Below, piece after piece: positions 56,424 through 64,000 of a stretch of DNA of 64,000 nt. Source of the stretch: Pseudarcicella hirudinis (lineage in GTDB: Bacteria; Bacteroidota; Bacteroidia; Cytophagales; Spirosomataceae). Within the stretch, counting starts at the first letter, position 1; each line of letters begins with the position of its first letter. The notes below the pieces were generated by a model that saw only the letters and a list, made by a program, of their open reading frames with translations, was not told where the DNA came from and ran no database searches. Both the position numbers and the translations under genes were made by a program. The stretch lies in contig NZ_FOXH01000003.1 of the NCBI RefSeq assembly GCF_900115665.1, positions 124,001-188,000 of the forward strand. The letters are read 5' to 3'.

Positions 56424-57260
56424 ATGAACCTTTCGACTGAAACATGGATTTGGATAGGCATAGGCTATTTGGTTCTTTGCGTCATTGTTTATTTTATTCA
56501 GGAAAAGTTTATTTTTAAACCTGAAAAACTCCCGGAAGACTTTCAATATCAATACGATGCTCCTTTTGAAGAATTGTTCTTCGAACCGGAAGATGGGGTT
56601 AAAATTAACGGCCTGAGGTTTTTTCATGAAAAGCCTGAAGGACTGGTAATCTATTTTCATGGAAACAGCCGTAGTATTAAGGGCTGGTCAAAATACGCTT
56701 CAGATTTTACCCGATACAATTTCGATGTTCTGATGATTGATTACAGAGGTTTTGGCAAAAGTACCGGAAAGCGAACAGAAGTCAATTTGTACAATGATGC
56801 ACAATACGTTTATAACCGGATGCGCGCAAAGTTTGATTATCAGGAAGACAGGATAATTATTTACGGGCGGTCGCTGGGAAGCGGATTTGCCTGTAAACTG
56901 GCTTCCCAGAACAAACCTAAAATGTTGATTCTGGATGCTCCGTATTATTCATTTTCGCATTTAACCAGCAGATTTTTACCTTTTTTGCCTATCTCAATTC
57001 TTTTAAGGTTTAGCATCAGAACAGATATTTGGATACGTTATGTCCGTTGTCCGATTTATATCATTCATGGTACGAAAGACTGGCTGATTCCCTTTTCCTC
57101 AAGTGTAAGATTGCAGGGACTGGTGCCGCTTGCAGCGAGACTGGTTCCCATTTATGGCGGAGGGCATAATAATCTGCCTTCTTTCCAGGAATATCATCAA
57201 AAGCTTGAAGAGATCCTGAAAGGTCGTTTTGACCTGGTTTTTGATAAATATGAAAGCTGA
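56424..57260 (+). CDS. membrane-anchored alpha/beta hydrolase
   Basis: The 278-residue protein has one N-terminal membrane helix (about 8-26), then an alpha/beta hydrolase core with nucleophile Ser150 in YGRSLGSG, Asp in HGTKDWLIP and His in YGGGHNNLP as triad. HGNSRSIKGW and DYRGFGKS are the usual oxyanion and lid regions. It resembles the YqiA/BEM46/ABHD13 type of membrane-anchored serine hydrolases. The substrate is unknown. It follows the kinase-like gene and is ended by the hairpin at 57275. Confidence 0.88.
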   Translation: MNLSTETWIWIGIGYLVLCVIVYFIQEKFIFKPEKLPEDFQYQYDAPFEELFFEPEDGVKINGLRFFHEKPEGLVIYFHGNSRSIKGWSKYASDFTRYNFDVLMIDYRGFGKSTGKRTEVNLYNDAQYVYNRMRAKFDYQEDRIIIYGRSLGSGFACKLASQNKPKMLILDAPYYSFSHLTSRFLPFLPISILLRFSIRTDIWIRYVRCPIYIIHGTKDWLIPFSSSVRLQGLVPLAARLVPIYGGGHNNLPSFQEYHQKLEEILKGRFDLVFDKYES

Positions 57261-57274
57261 TTATTCTGATAAAC

Positions 57275-57309
57275 AGTAAAGGCTGCCGGAATTTCCGGCA
57301 GCCTTTACT
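57275..57309. terminator. bidirectional terminator between the hydrolase gene and prfB
   Basis: A 17-bp perfect inverted repeat (arms 57275-57291 and 57293-57309), with AATTT as the practical loop, lies between two convergent genes. Confidence 0.8.
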
Positions 57310-57337
57310 ATGATTTATTTCCTGAAACCGGAAAAAT

Positions 57338-58412
57338 TTATTGTTCCATCAGATATGCTTTGATGAAGTCATTAATTTCCCCATTCAATACGGCATCGGT
57401 ATTCGAAGTTTGATGATTGGTTCTATGATCTTTAACCCTTCTGTCATCCAGTACATAACTTCTGATCTGAGAACCCCATTCAATTTTCTTTTTCCCTGCT
57501 TCTACTTCCGCTCTTGCAGCATTTCTTTTTTCGATTTCTATCTGATAAAGTTTCGATTTCAAAAGCCGTAAAGCTACTTCTTTATTTTGTAGCTGTGAAC
57601 GTTCCTGCTGGCAGGCAATAATAATTCCTGAAGGTTTGTGTGTTAAACGCACTGCTGTTTCTACCTTGTTTACGTTCTGACCACCTGCACCACCGGAACG
57701 GAAAGTGTCCCAGTCAATATCAGCAGGATTAATGTCAATTTCAATTGTATCATCGGCTAATGGATACACATACACAGAAGCGAAAGAAGTATGTCTTCTG
57801 GCGTTTGAGTCGAATGGAGAAATTCTTACCAGCCGATGTACGCCATTTTCAGACTTGAGATTTCCGTAAGCATATTCACCATCAATTTCAAGGGTCACGG
57901 ATTTTACGCCGGCTACATCACCATCGTTATGGTCAACCTCACGCACTTTGAAATTATTTTTCTCTCCCCACATGATATACATACGCATAAGCATCGCTGC
58001 CCAGTCCTGAGACTCAGTTCCTCCGGCTCCGGCGTTGATTTCCAGAACGGCCGACATATTATCTCCTTCGTCGGACATCATTTTCCGGAATTCCAGTTCA
58101 CCGAGTTTGTCTTCCAGTTTTTTCCCTTCTGTATCAACTTCATCCTCAGATGCTTCTCCCAATTCGTAGAACTCCCAGATGGTTTCCAAATCGCCTAAAA
58201 GCCCTGCTAATTGCTCAAAACCATCTGTCCAAAATTTCAGACCACGCATTTGGCGCATGGTATTTTCAGCCTTACCCGGTTCGTTCCAGAAATTAGGATC
58301 AAGTGTTACGGTCTCTAATTCAGAGATCTGGTATTTCTTATTATCGTAGTCAAAGATACCTCCTTAGAGCCTCTACTCTGGCCCTCAGGTCATTGAACCT
58401 GTCTTTAGTCAT
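57338..58412 (-). CDS. prfB: peptide chain release factor 2 (prfB) with programmed +1 frameshift
   Basis: Translation starts at the ATG at 58412 and runs 20 codons ([20 protein letters not shown]) to an in-frame TGA at 58352-58350. The site AGGAGG-TAT-CTT-TGA-C is the classic prfB frameshift signal; skipping one base continues as [15 protein letters not shown] and joins the long frame ending at 57338, about 357 residues in total. The body carries SPF ([12 protein letters not shown]) and GGQ ([11 protein letters not shown]), the anticodon-like and catalytic motifs. RF2 ends translation at UGA and UAA and autoregulates through this UGA. Confidence 0.96.
58348..58371 (-). promoter_or_regulatory. 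prfB: prfB recoding site
   Basis: On the minus strand AGGAGG, TAT, CTT, TGA and C are in the canonical order and spacing. The Shine-Dalgarno-like AGGAGG sits three codons before the UGA and pairs with the 16S rRNA tail to promote the +1 shift at CTT. Confidence 0.92.
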
Positions 58413-58801
58413 GGTTTTAATCAGATTTAATAATTAGTGTACGCAAAGATAAATACAAATTTCCGGAGGAAAGAGATTTTAACGCTTCTTCTGACTTCAG
58501 AATACATAAAATTCAGATTTTAAGATAAACAGTTTTCAAAAATGGACAAAAAATGCTCTGAAACACATCACATAATGATGTGAGTGGCTAATTAACATAT
58601 GGTACAAACAGGTGATTAACATAAGATTAGAAGGAATTTAAGGCATTTGGGCCTGTCACATCATTGGGGGATAGTGATATTTACAGAAGCAATACGACGT
58701 TAATTTTACGAATCGGAAATCACACAAAAATTCAAAATTATAAAGATTAAGCAGACCTTTTTTTAAAAATCAATCACTTAAACATATCACATAACATACT
58801 T
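58413..58801. other. intergenic region with CACATCA repeats
   Basis: A stem CACATCA-CATAA-TGATGTG lies near 58564-58582, and CACAT-containing copies recur near 58655 (TCACATCATT) and 58787 (TATCACATAAC), ahead of the DUF4382 gene. I see no gene or clear promoter. Confidence 0.45.
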
Positions 58802-59800
58802 ATGAAAACTAAAAAAATTCTCGTTTACTCTTTGCTTATTCTGGGTCTTAGTGCATTCCAATGGTCATGTAGTAAAGACAGTGACAACGTAACTCCGGAT
58901 GCAGTTCCTCAGGATCCTAATGCGCCGAAAGGGCAGGTAAGAGTAGGAATTACGGATGCTCCTATAGACGGGACAGAAGTAAAGGCAGTCTTTGTCACAG
59001 TTACTGAAGTAAGATTAGACGGAAAGAAATTTGATGCTTTTCAAGGTCCGAAAACAGTAAATATTGCCGAATTGAATAATGGTAATTTCCTGACTTTAGG
59101 AGACGGACAGTTGCAAACGGGTACTTACAGCAAACTTACTCTGATTTTTGATTATGAAAAAGATCAGTCCGGCAATGCTCCGGGTTGTTATCTTTTGAAA
59201 TCCGACGGTACAAAAAGCAAACTGGCTATTTCAGGTAATGCAAGAAATTCTGTAGAAGTAACAGCGAAGCAGTTTACGGTTAATCAGAACGGAACGACAG
59301 ACCTTATGATTGATTTCGATTTAAGAAAATCTATCAAAACATTTAATGAAAATGCCAGGAAAAACTACTCTTTTGTAACATATGGGGAATTACAATCTTC
59401 AATCAGAGTAGTTAATAAGAATGCATCAGGGACTATCTCGGGAAATGTAAGCGGATACAATGCTGCTACTATGGGAAATGTAGTAGCCTATGTCTATAAA
59501 AAGGGGGAATTTAACCAAAATACTGAGGCTAAAGGACAAGGTGAAAGCTCAGTTGAGTTTAAAAATGCAGTATCAAGTGCGAAAGTTGATGTAAATGGTA
59601 ATTTTAAAGTTTCCTTTCTGGAAGAAGGAGATTATGAAGTGCATTTTGCCTCGTATAAAAATAGCGGAGATGCAAATGCTTCATTATTACTGAATTCATT
59701 CCTTAATCTTTCCAGCAACATTGATTTAAATAGTATATCTGTAAAGACAGGTCTTGAAGTCCGTTTATCATTAACAGTAAAAGGAGTCATTGGTCTGTAG
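58802..59800 (+). CDS. DUF4382 surface lipoprotein
   Basis: The 332-residue protein is a lipoprotein (LSAFQWSCSKDSD, Cys23 as lipidation site). The DUF4382 domain (about 45-200) shows GQVRVGITDAPIDGTEVKAVFVTVTEVRL, TGTYSKLTLIFDYEK and LMIDFDLRKSI, the usual family opening and closing. A second beta-sandwich-like part follows (about 205-332) with GTISGNVSGYNAATMG, similar to carboxypeptidase-regulatory-like domains. It is probably displayed on the outer membrane. The function is not known. Confidence 0.85.
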   Translation: MKTKKILVYSLLILGLSAFQWSCSKDSDNVTPDAVPQDPNAPKGQVRVGITDAPIDGTEVKAVFVTVTEVRLDGKKFDAFQGPKTVNIAELNNGNFLTLGDGQLQTGTYSKLTLIFDYEKDQSGNAPGCYLLKSDGTKSKLAISGNARNSVEVTAKQFTVNQNGTTDLMIDFDLRKSIKTFNENARKNYSFVTYGELQSSIRVVNKNASGTISGNVSGYNAATMGNVVAYVYKKGEFNQNTEAKGQGESSVEFKNAVSSAKVDVNGNFKVSFLEEGDYEVHFASYKNSGDANASLLLNSFLNLSSNIDLNSISVKTGLEVRLSLTVKGVIGL

Positions 59801-59848
59801 TTATTAAATTATAGTTTAGATATTCCGAATCAATCACTAACAGACCGG

Positions 59849-59881
59849 AAAGCACTATCGAAAGGTAGTGCTTTTTATTTT
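59849..59881 (+). terminator. terminator after the DUF4382 gene
   Basis: AAAGCACTA (59849-59857) pairs with TAGTGCTTT (59866-59874), followed by TTATTTTT. Confidence 0.8.
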
Positions 59882-60024
59882 TAATCAGGTTGAGATACGG
59901 AGAAATGAAGAAAGATGTCTGTAAAAGCCTTTTACGAAAAGCAACAGGATCACTGAGATAAATTTTGAATAGAGATTCTCTCGAAAAACTTCAGCCATAA
60001 TCCTTATGAATAATTCGATATGAC

Positions 60025-60032
60025 TATATTTG
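60025..60032 (+). promoter_or_regulatory. lpdA: candidate lpdA -7 element
   Basis: TATATTTG fits TAnnTTTG and is followed by TGGCAAAA, as before prmA. It gives a leader of about 30 bases. Confidence 0.5.
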
Positions 60033-60069
60033 TGGCAAAATTGTACTTTTTTATCAAAAATAAATTAAA

Positions 60070-61464
60070 ATGGCTACAAGTTATGATTTAATAGTGATTG
60101 GCTCAGGTCCAGGCGGATACGTGGCAGCAATCAGAGCTTCTCAGTTGGGTTTGAAATGTGCGGTTGTTGAACGTGAATCTTTAGGAGGAATTTGTCTAAA
60201 CTGGGGTTGTATCCCGACCAAAGCACTTTTGAAGTCGGCTCAGGTATTTGAGTACATCAAACACGCTTCAGATTACGGAATCAATGTGGCAGATGCCAGT
60301 GCAGATTTTGGAGCAGTAATTAAGCGTTCACGCGGAGTGGCTGATTCCATGAGCAAAGGAGTTCAGTTCCTGATGAAAAAGAACAAAATTGACGTTATCA
60401 TGGGAACGGGTAAAGTCAAAACCGGTAAGAAAGTAGAAGTAACTGACGCTGAAGGCAAAGTTACAGTATATGATGCCAAAAACATCATGATTGCTACCGG
60501 AGCAAGAGCAAGAGCTTTACCAAATATTCCGATTGATGGCGTAAAAGTAATTGACTACCGTAAAGCCATGTCGCTTGAGAATCAACCTAAATCAATGGTA
60601 GTAATTGGTTCAGGAGCTATCGGTGTAGAATTTGCTTATGTTTATGCAGCAATGGGAACAAAAGTAACCGTTGTGGAATTCCTTCCGAATATAGTACCTG
60701 TTGAGGATGAAGATATTTCGAAAGAATTAGCTAAACAATACAAGAAATTAGGAATTGAAGTTTATACAAGTTCTTCTGTTGAATCGGTTGATACATCCGG
60801 AGAAGGCTGTAAGGTTTCTGTAAAAACACCGAAAGGTGATATTTCAATTGATGCGGATATCGTTCTTTCAGCAGCAGGAGTAATTTCAAACCTTGAAAAC
60901 ATTGGACTTGAAGATGTTGGTATTGCTACTGACAAAGGTAAAATCCTTGTTAACCAATGGTATGAAACTAATATCCCGGGTTATTTTGCCATCGGAGATG
61001 TTACACCAGGTCCGGCACTCGCTCACGTAGCTTCTGCTGAAGGTATTATCTGTGTTGAGAAAATAGCTGGCCACAAAGTTGAACCTTTAGATTATTCAAA
61101 CATTCCGGGTTGTACTTACTGCACACCTGAGATCGCATCTGTTGGCTTGACTGAAAAGAAAGCTAAAGAAGCCGGATATGATATTAAGGTTGGTAAATTC
61201 CCATTTGTTGCTTCCGGAAAAGCTACTGCAGCAGGAGCAAGAGACGGATTTGTAAAAGTAATCTTCGATGCTAAATATGGTGAATTCTTAGGAGCTCACA
61301 TGATCGGGTATAACGTAACTGAAATGATTGCTGAGGTTGTCGTTGCCCGCAGACTGGAAACTACTGCCCACGAAATCATGACATCAATTCACCCTCATCC
61401 AACTATTTCAGAAGCTATCAAAGGCGCTACTGAAGCAGCATATGGTGTTGCAGTTGATCTTTAA
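60070..61464 (+). CDS. lpdA: dihydrolipoyl dehydrogenase
   Basis: The 464-residue protein has the FAD loop GSGPGGYVAA, the redox disulfide Cys42/Cys47 in GGICLNWGCIPTKALL, the NAD loop VIGSGAIGVEFAYV, the FAD segment FAIGDVTPGPALAH and the C-terminal catalytic His in HPHPTISEA. It is the E3 subunit that reoxidises lipoamide in pyruvate, 2-oxoglutarate or branched-chain dehydrogenase complexes. No E1 or E2 gene is next to it. A 24-bp palindrome and a strong hairpin follow the stop. Confidence 0.96.
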   Translation: MATSYDLIVIGSGPGGYVAAIRASQLGLKCAVVERESLGGICLNWGCIPTKALLKSAQVFEYIKHASDYGINVADASADFGAVIKRSRGVADSMSKGVQFLMKKNKIDVIMGTGKVKTGKKVEVTDAEGKVTVYDAKNIMIATGARARALPNIPIDGVKVIDYRKAMSLENQPKSMVVIGSGAIGVEFAYVYAAMGTKVTVVEFLPNIVPVEDEDISKELAKQYKKLGIEVYTSSSVESVDTSGEGCKVSVKTPKGDISIDADIVLSAAGVISNLENIGLEDVGIATDKGKILVNQWYETNIPGYFAIGDVTPGPALAHVASAEGIICVEKIAGHKVEPLDYSNIPGCTYCTPEIASVGLTEKKAKEAGYDIKVGKFPFVASGKATAAGARDGFVKVIFDAKYGEFLGAHMIGYNVTEMIAEVVVARRLETTAHEIMTSIHPHPTISEAIKGATEAAYGVAVDL

Positions 61465-61466
61465 AA

Positions 61467-61490
61467 GTTTTCAGGACTAGTCCTGAAAAC
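61467..61490. repeat. 24-bp perfect palindrome after lpdA
   Basis: The palindrome begins GTTTTCAGGAC and continues TAGTCCTGAAAAC. A near copy of its left 15 bases (14 of 15 identical) lies at 61564-61578, where the truncated transposase frame ends. Confidence 0.7.
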
Positions 61491-61502
61491 CTATAAATCA
61501 AA

Positions 61503-61534
61503 AAACAGTAGAAGCTCTTTGGCTTCTACTGTTT
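61503..61534. terminator. terminator-like hairpin downstream of lpdA
   Basis: AAACAGTAGAAGC (61503-61515) and GCTTCTACTGTTT (61522-61534) form a perfect 13-bp stem with loop TCTTTG. Confidence 0.75.
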
Positions 61535-61576
61535 AATTTATCTAGTTTTAACCCAGTATCGGTTTTTCAGAACTAG

Positions 61577-61699
61577 TCAAATCAACAAATGATAGGCCCT
61601 AAGTATATCCAAAAACTTATCTCTGCTGATATGTAAAGCACTCAGCTCCGGATTTAAATGGTAATATAACTTTCTGCTTCCAGGCTGTAGCTTACGCTT
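61577..61699 (-). pseudogene. remnant of an IS3-type OrfB transposase
   Basis: On the minus strand, in a frame shifted by one base relative to OrfA, 40 codons read KRKLQPGSRKLYYHLNPEL and then HISRDKFLDILRAYHLLI before a TGA. This matches the HTH_21 part of IS3 OrfB (GxRKLYxxL, GRDKFxxxLxxxxLL). The usual N-terminal 40-50 residues of OrfB (FxxSRQAYY) are missing, and everything after the HTH region, including the DDE catalytic core, is gone. The element is therefore dead for OrfB function. Confidence 0.7.
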
Positions 61700-62120
61700 T
61701 CTTCTTTTTGGGTTGTGTACTCCCGGATTGTTCAGACGAAGAGTTTTTTCGGATATCTATCTCGTATTCCTTCTCTGCTATATCTATCATCATGTCAAAG
61801 ATAATTGACTTTTGATCTGCAATATAGCGCTGATGCTCCAGCTGGGCTTTCTGCTTTTCCAACAGTTTCACTTTTGCTTCAAGCTCCATAATTCTCTGTT
61901 CGGGTGACTTTGGCATATTAAATGATGTTTGATTTTCCCAATCAAAGTTACCATATTTCTGCAACCATTTCTTCACAGTATTATCTCCTTGGATACCATA
62001 CTTTTTCCGGGCTTGCTGAAGACCTAATGTGCCCGATTCAATTTCTTTAACTATTTGAATCTTAAAATGAAGACTATAATCTTTCTGTGTTCGCCTCACA
62101 TAGTTATTCCCTGTTTCCAT
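61692..62120 (-). CDS. IS3-family OrfA-like transposase component, orphan
   Basis: The 142-residue protein has an N-terminal helix-turn-helix (about 15-60, with KIQIVKEIESGTLGLQQARKKYGI and TVKKWLQKYG) and a leucine-zipper-like coiled coil (about 72-100, RIMELEAKVKLLEKQKAQLEH), typical of IS3 OrfA, which binds the ends and usually feeds a frameshifted OrfAB. It ends in a KKKK tract. The OrfB frame behind it is internally deleted and truncated, so this is a leftover of an insertion sequence. Clear terminal inverted repeats were not resolved by eye. Confidence 0.8.
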   Translation of the reverse strand: METGNNYVRRTQKDYSLHFKIQIVKEIESGTLGLQQARKKYGIQGDNTVKKWLQKYGNFDWENQTSFNMPKSPEQRIMELEAKVKLLEKQKAQLEHQRYIADQKSIIFDMMIDIAEKEYEIDIRKNSSSEQSGSTQPKKKKA

Positions 62121-62183
62121 TTTGATATGTTTTTTTGTATCACTATGTCAGGACAAGACAATTTTCGGAAACGGTTAAAGTAA

Positions 62184-62213
62184 AAGGGCCTCCGGAATTT
62201 TCCGGAGGCCCTT
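62184..62213 (-). terminator. terminator after the coiled-coil lipoprotein gene
   Basis: A 14-bp perfect stem (62184-62197 with 62200-62213, GGGCCTCCGGAA and complement) is followed on the minus strand by TTTTAC. Confidence 0.8.
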
Positions 62214-62226
62214 CTGACTAGAAATA

Positions 62227-62706
62227 TTATCTGCGTCTGCGTTTCTTTGTTTTAGCTTTTTTAACCACTTTGGCTTTACGTGACTTGCTTACCTTTTTGT
62301 GATGCGTAGCCGCTTTTGCTTTTGAAACTTCCTGATTACGTTCTTCAAGTTCTTCTACCAGTTGTGTAGTGTTTTGCTTACTTGCCTCATAAGTATCATT
62401 GAGGGTTTTGTAATTGCTTTGCAGTTTATTGTAATCAACAAGCAGGCTATTGTATTTTTGACCTAAAGATTCGAAGGTTTCTCTGCTATCCTGCTGACAT
62501 TTAATGTATTGCTCATTTTTTTGTTTGAATTGACTTTCGAGGTTAAAGCGGAAAGTGCTAAGTTCTGTGTTTTCCTGACGTTCCTTGTTAACCTGGGTTT
62601 CGAGGCGATGAATCTGATCTTTCAGTTCGGTTATCTTTTTGCTTTCAACACAACCAGTAAGGGAAATAATCAGAGAAAAAGTTATTAAAAGAATACTGTT
62701 TTTCAT
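62227..62706 (-). CDS. coiled-coil lipoprotein with Lys/Arg-rich tail
   Basis: The 159-residue protein has a lipoprotein signal (SLIISLTGC, Cys19), a continuous coiled coil (about 25-125: ITELKDQIHRLETQV, then SLLVDYNKLQSNYKTL) and a very basic C-terminal tail (about 133-159, ending KKRRRR) with at least 16 Lys/Arg. I do not recognise a family. The shape, a lipid anchor, rod and cationic end, could reach across the periplasm to peptidoglycan or another anionic partner, as Lpp does, which is inference. The gene is divergent from the nitrite/sulfite reductase. Confidence 0.85.
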   Translation of the reverse strand: MKNSILLITFSLIISLTGCVESKKITELKDQIHRLETQVNKERQENTELSTFRFNLESQFKQKNEQYIKCQQDSRETFESLGQKYNSLLVDYNKLQSNYKTLNDTYEASKQNTTQLVEELEERNQEVSKAKAATHHKKVSKSRKAKVVKKAKTKKRRRR

Positions 62707-63123
62707 GAAGTTAGGAATTTGCAGCGCGTGAAATTTCGATAAAAATTATTTAGAATCTGAAAAAAACGGTCCGGTAATTATACACTCAATCTTTCAGAAA
62801 TCACTTGTAAAAGTCTCTTTTAGACTGCCTGGAAGATGGAAAGAGTGTGTAAATCAAAACAGTTAAATATTCAAATACATTAACTCTATAAAATTAGTGG
62901 AAAACTTTTTTCTAAAAAATCCTTATTCGAAGAAATTTCTTTATTAAGTTTGTATTAAAATCTATATATTTTATAGAGTAAAAAAACGACTGATTGCTGA
63001 AAAAGAAAAGTTCAAAACACGAAAGGGAACTGTGTTATTTGAATTTTAGTTAAAATAAGTACATAACTACTCAGTAGCCAGACAGTTACTCTTGGTCACA
63101 GTGTTTGAAAATAATAAGAAACC
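62707..63123. other. 417-base divergent region with a 12-bp inverted repeat
   Basis: ACTCTATAAAAT (62883-62894) and ATTTTATAGAGT (62968-62979) are exact inverted repeats 73 bases apart. No gene is visible, and I recognise no riboswitch or known operator. Confidence 0.5.
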
Positions 63124-64000
63124 ATGCAAAGTTTTAGAACCGAACTCGAAAATCCTTTAGTTGAAAAAGATATTGTTGATTTGGCGCGTAAAATTCAACT
63201 TTTTCGTGAAGGTAAAATACATGAGGAGAAATTTCGGAGTCTCCGCTTAGCACGTGGAGTCTATGGACAGCGTCAGCAAGGTGTTCAGATGGTACGTATC
63301 AAATTGCCATATGGTAAAATGACTTTCAGGCAATGGAAGCGTATTTCTGACATTTCTGATGAATATTCAACAGGAAACTTACACCTTACTACCCGTCAGG
63401 ACATACAGATACACTTCGTATCATTAGATCGTACCCCGGAATTGTGGTCTAAACTGGAGCAGGATGATGTGACGCTTCGCGAAGCCTGTGGAAATACGGT
63501 AAGAAATGTTACGGCTTCTCCAACAGCCGGGATAGATAAAAACGAGCCTTTTGATGTTACACCGCATGCTGATGCGGTTTTCAGATACTTTCTGCGCAAT
63601 CCTATTTGTCAGGAAATGGGACGTAAGTTTAAGATTGCCTTCTCAAATACAGATGAAGACACTGCGCTTACTTACATGCATGATATGGGCTTTATTCCTA
63701 AAATCAAGGATGGAAAGCGTGGATTTAAAGTAGTTTTAGGTGGAGGATTGGGAGCGCAGCCGATGCTGGCTCAGCTTTCTTTTGAATTTTTGGAAGAAAA
63801 TCAGATTATTCCATACCTCGAAGCAACTTTAAGAGTTTTTGATCGCCATGGTGAAAGAAATTCAAGAAATAAGGCACGTATGAAGTTCCTTATTCAGAAA
63901 ATAGGTTTTGAAAAACTTACAGAACTTATTAAAAGTGAATGGAAAGCACTGAAAAATAAAGCGGTAGAAATCGATATCACAGAAGGAGCATGGGCATTAT
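63124..64000 (+). CDS. nitrite/sulfite reductase, N-terminal part (runs off the window)
   Basis: An open frame begins at the ATG at 63124 (MQSFRTELENPLVEKD) and is still open at the right edge after 292 codons. GNLHLTTRQDIQIHFV and RNVTASPTAGID match the ferredoxin-like and siroheme-binding halves of assimilatory sulfite/nitrite reductases, which reduce sulfite to sulfide or nitrite to ammonia in the cytoplasm. The Cys motifs for the 4Fe-4S/siroheme centre lie beyond the edge, so the substrate cannot be told. It has no terminator or partner in view. Confidence 0.85.
   Translation, partial: MQSFRTELENPLVEKDIVDLARKIQLFREGKIHEEKFRSLRLARGVYGQRQQGVQMVRIKLPYGKMTFRQWKRISDISDEYSTGNLHLTTRQDIQIHFVSLDRTPELWSKLEQDDVTLREACGNTVRNVTASPTAGIDKNEPFDVTPHADAVFRYFLRNPICQEMGRKFKIAFSNTDEDTALTYMHDMGFIPKIKDGKRGFKVVLGGGLGAQPMLAQLSFEFLEENQIIPYLEATLRVFDRHGERNSRNKARMKFLIQKIGFEKLTELIKSEWKALKNKAVEIDITEGAWAL

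Noticed and set aside
1-64000. CRISPR arrays, prophage, conjugative genes or rRNA
   Set aside because: No regularly spaced repeats, phage structural genes or rRNA-like sequence were seen anywhere in the window.

Overview
The window looks like chromosomal core sequence of a Bacteroidota bacterium, most likely of the Cytophagia/Cytophagales type. Supporting signs are low GC, promoter -7 elements of the form TAnnTTTG, starts without Shine-Dalgarno sequences, a gliding-motility lipoprotein of the GldJ type, phylum-typical families (DUF4175, DUF4292, DUF4382, DUF1080) and a crtI-crtB carotenoid pair. I cannot place it to genus. No CRISPR array, prophage, plasmid functions, rRNA or convincing tRNA was seen. 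The only mobile trace is a decayed IS3-type remnant near the right end.

Layout. 1-69 is the tail of a gene entering from the left, resembling DUF721/DciA. 100-2815 (minus) is a three-gene envelope glycan operon: GT2, polysaccharide deacetylase and a GT87-like membrane protein. 2896-11575 (plus) holds a KirBac-type K+ channel, LD-carboxypeptidase, YifB/ComM ATPase, a serine hydrolase, a SIMPL protein, and two exported thioredoxin-fold proteins flanking a Tat-exported sugar isomerase-like protein. 11774-22858 (plus) carries an M28 peptidase, ftsZ away from a division cluster, recQ, a GreA-C-like protein, a DUF1080 protein, prmA and a large SNF2 helicase with a long structured leader.

23180-25485 is a manganese module: mntR and mntH are divergent around a 20-bp perfect palindrome that looks like the operator. 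25505-28592 (minus) has crtI-crtB and, behind its own terminator, an ECF sigma factor gene. 28939-33976 (plus) is a probable metal-uptake locus: a ZnuD-like TonB receptor, a LolD-like ATPase, an FtsX-type permease with a His-rich periplasmic loop, and a CxxC DUF3299 protein. I infer zinc.

34054-39148 (minus) is an envelope set: sugar nucleotidyltransferase, TPR protein, DUF4292 lipoprotein and a catalytically degenerate EnvC. Next come an alpha-ketoglutaric semialdehyde dehydrogenase-like gene with comF, then gldJ, mfd, an LpxH-like phosphatase with a glycosyltransferase, a surface-sugar operon (Gfo/Idh, RmlC-like, GT2), DUF4175, a fructosamine-kinase-like gene, an alpha/beta hydrolase, prfB with its programmed +1 frameshift, a DUF4382 lipoprotein, lpdA, the IS remnant, a coiled-coil lipoprotein with an Arg/Lys tail, and the start of a nitrite/sulfite reductase running off the right edge.

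Most of the window is ordinary chromosome. The most rewarding parts are the metal loci with their candidate operators, the structured leader before the SNF2 gene, the prfB recoding site in a phylum that hardly uses Shine-Dalgarno pairing, the stand-alone ftsZ, and the IS3 scar. Several genes have in-frame upstream TTG/GTG extensions that I rejected because a signal peptide or promoter element points to an internal ATG. I did not find a clear, wholly new multi-gene system.
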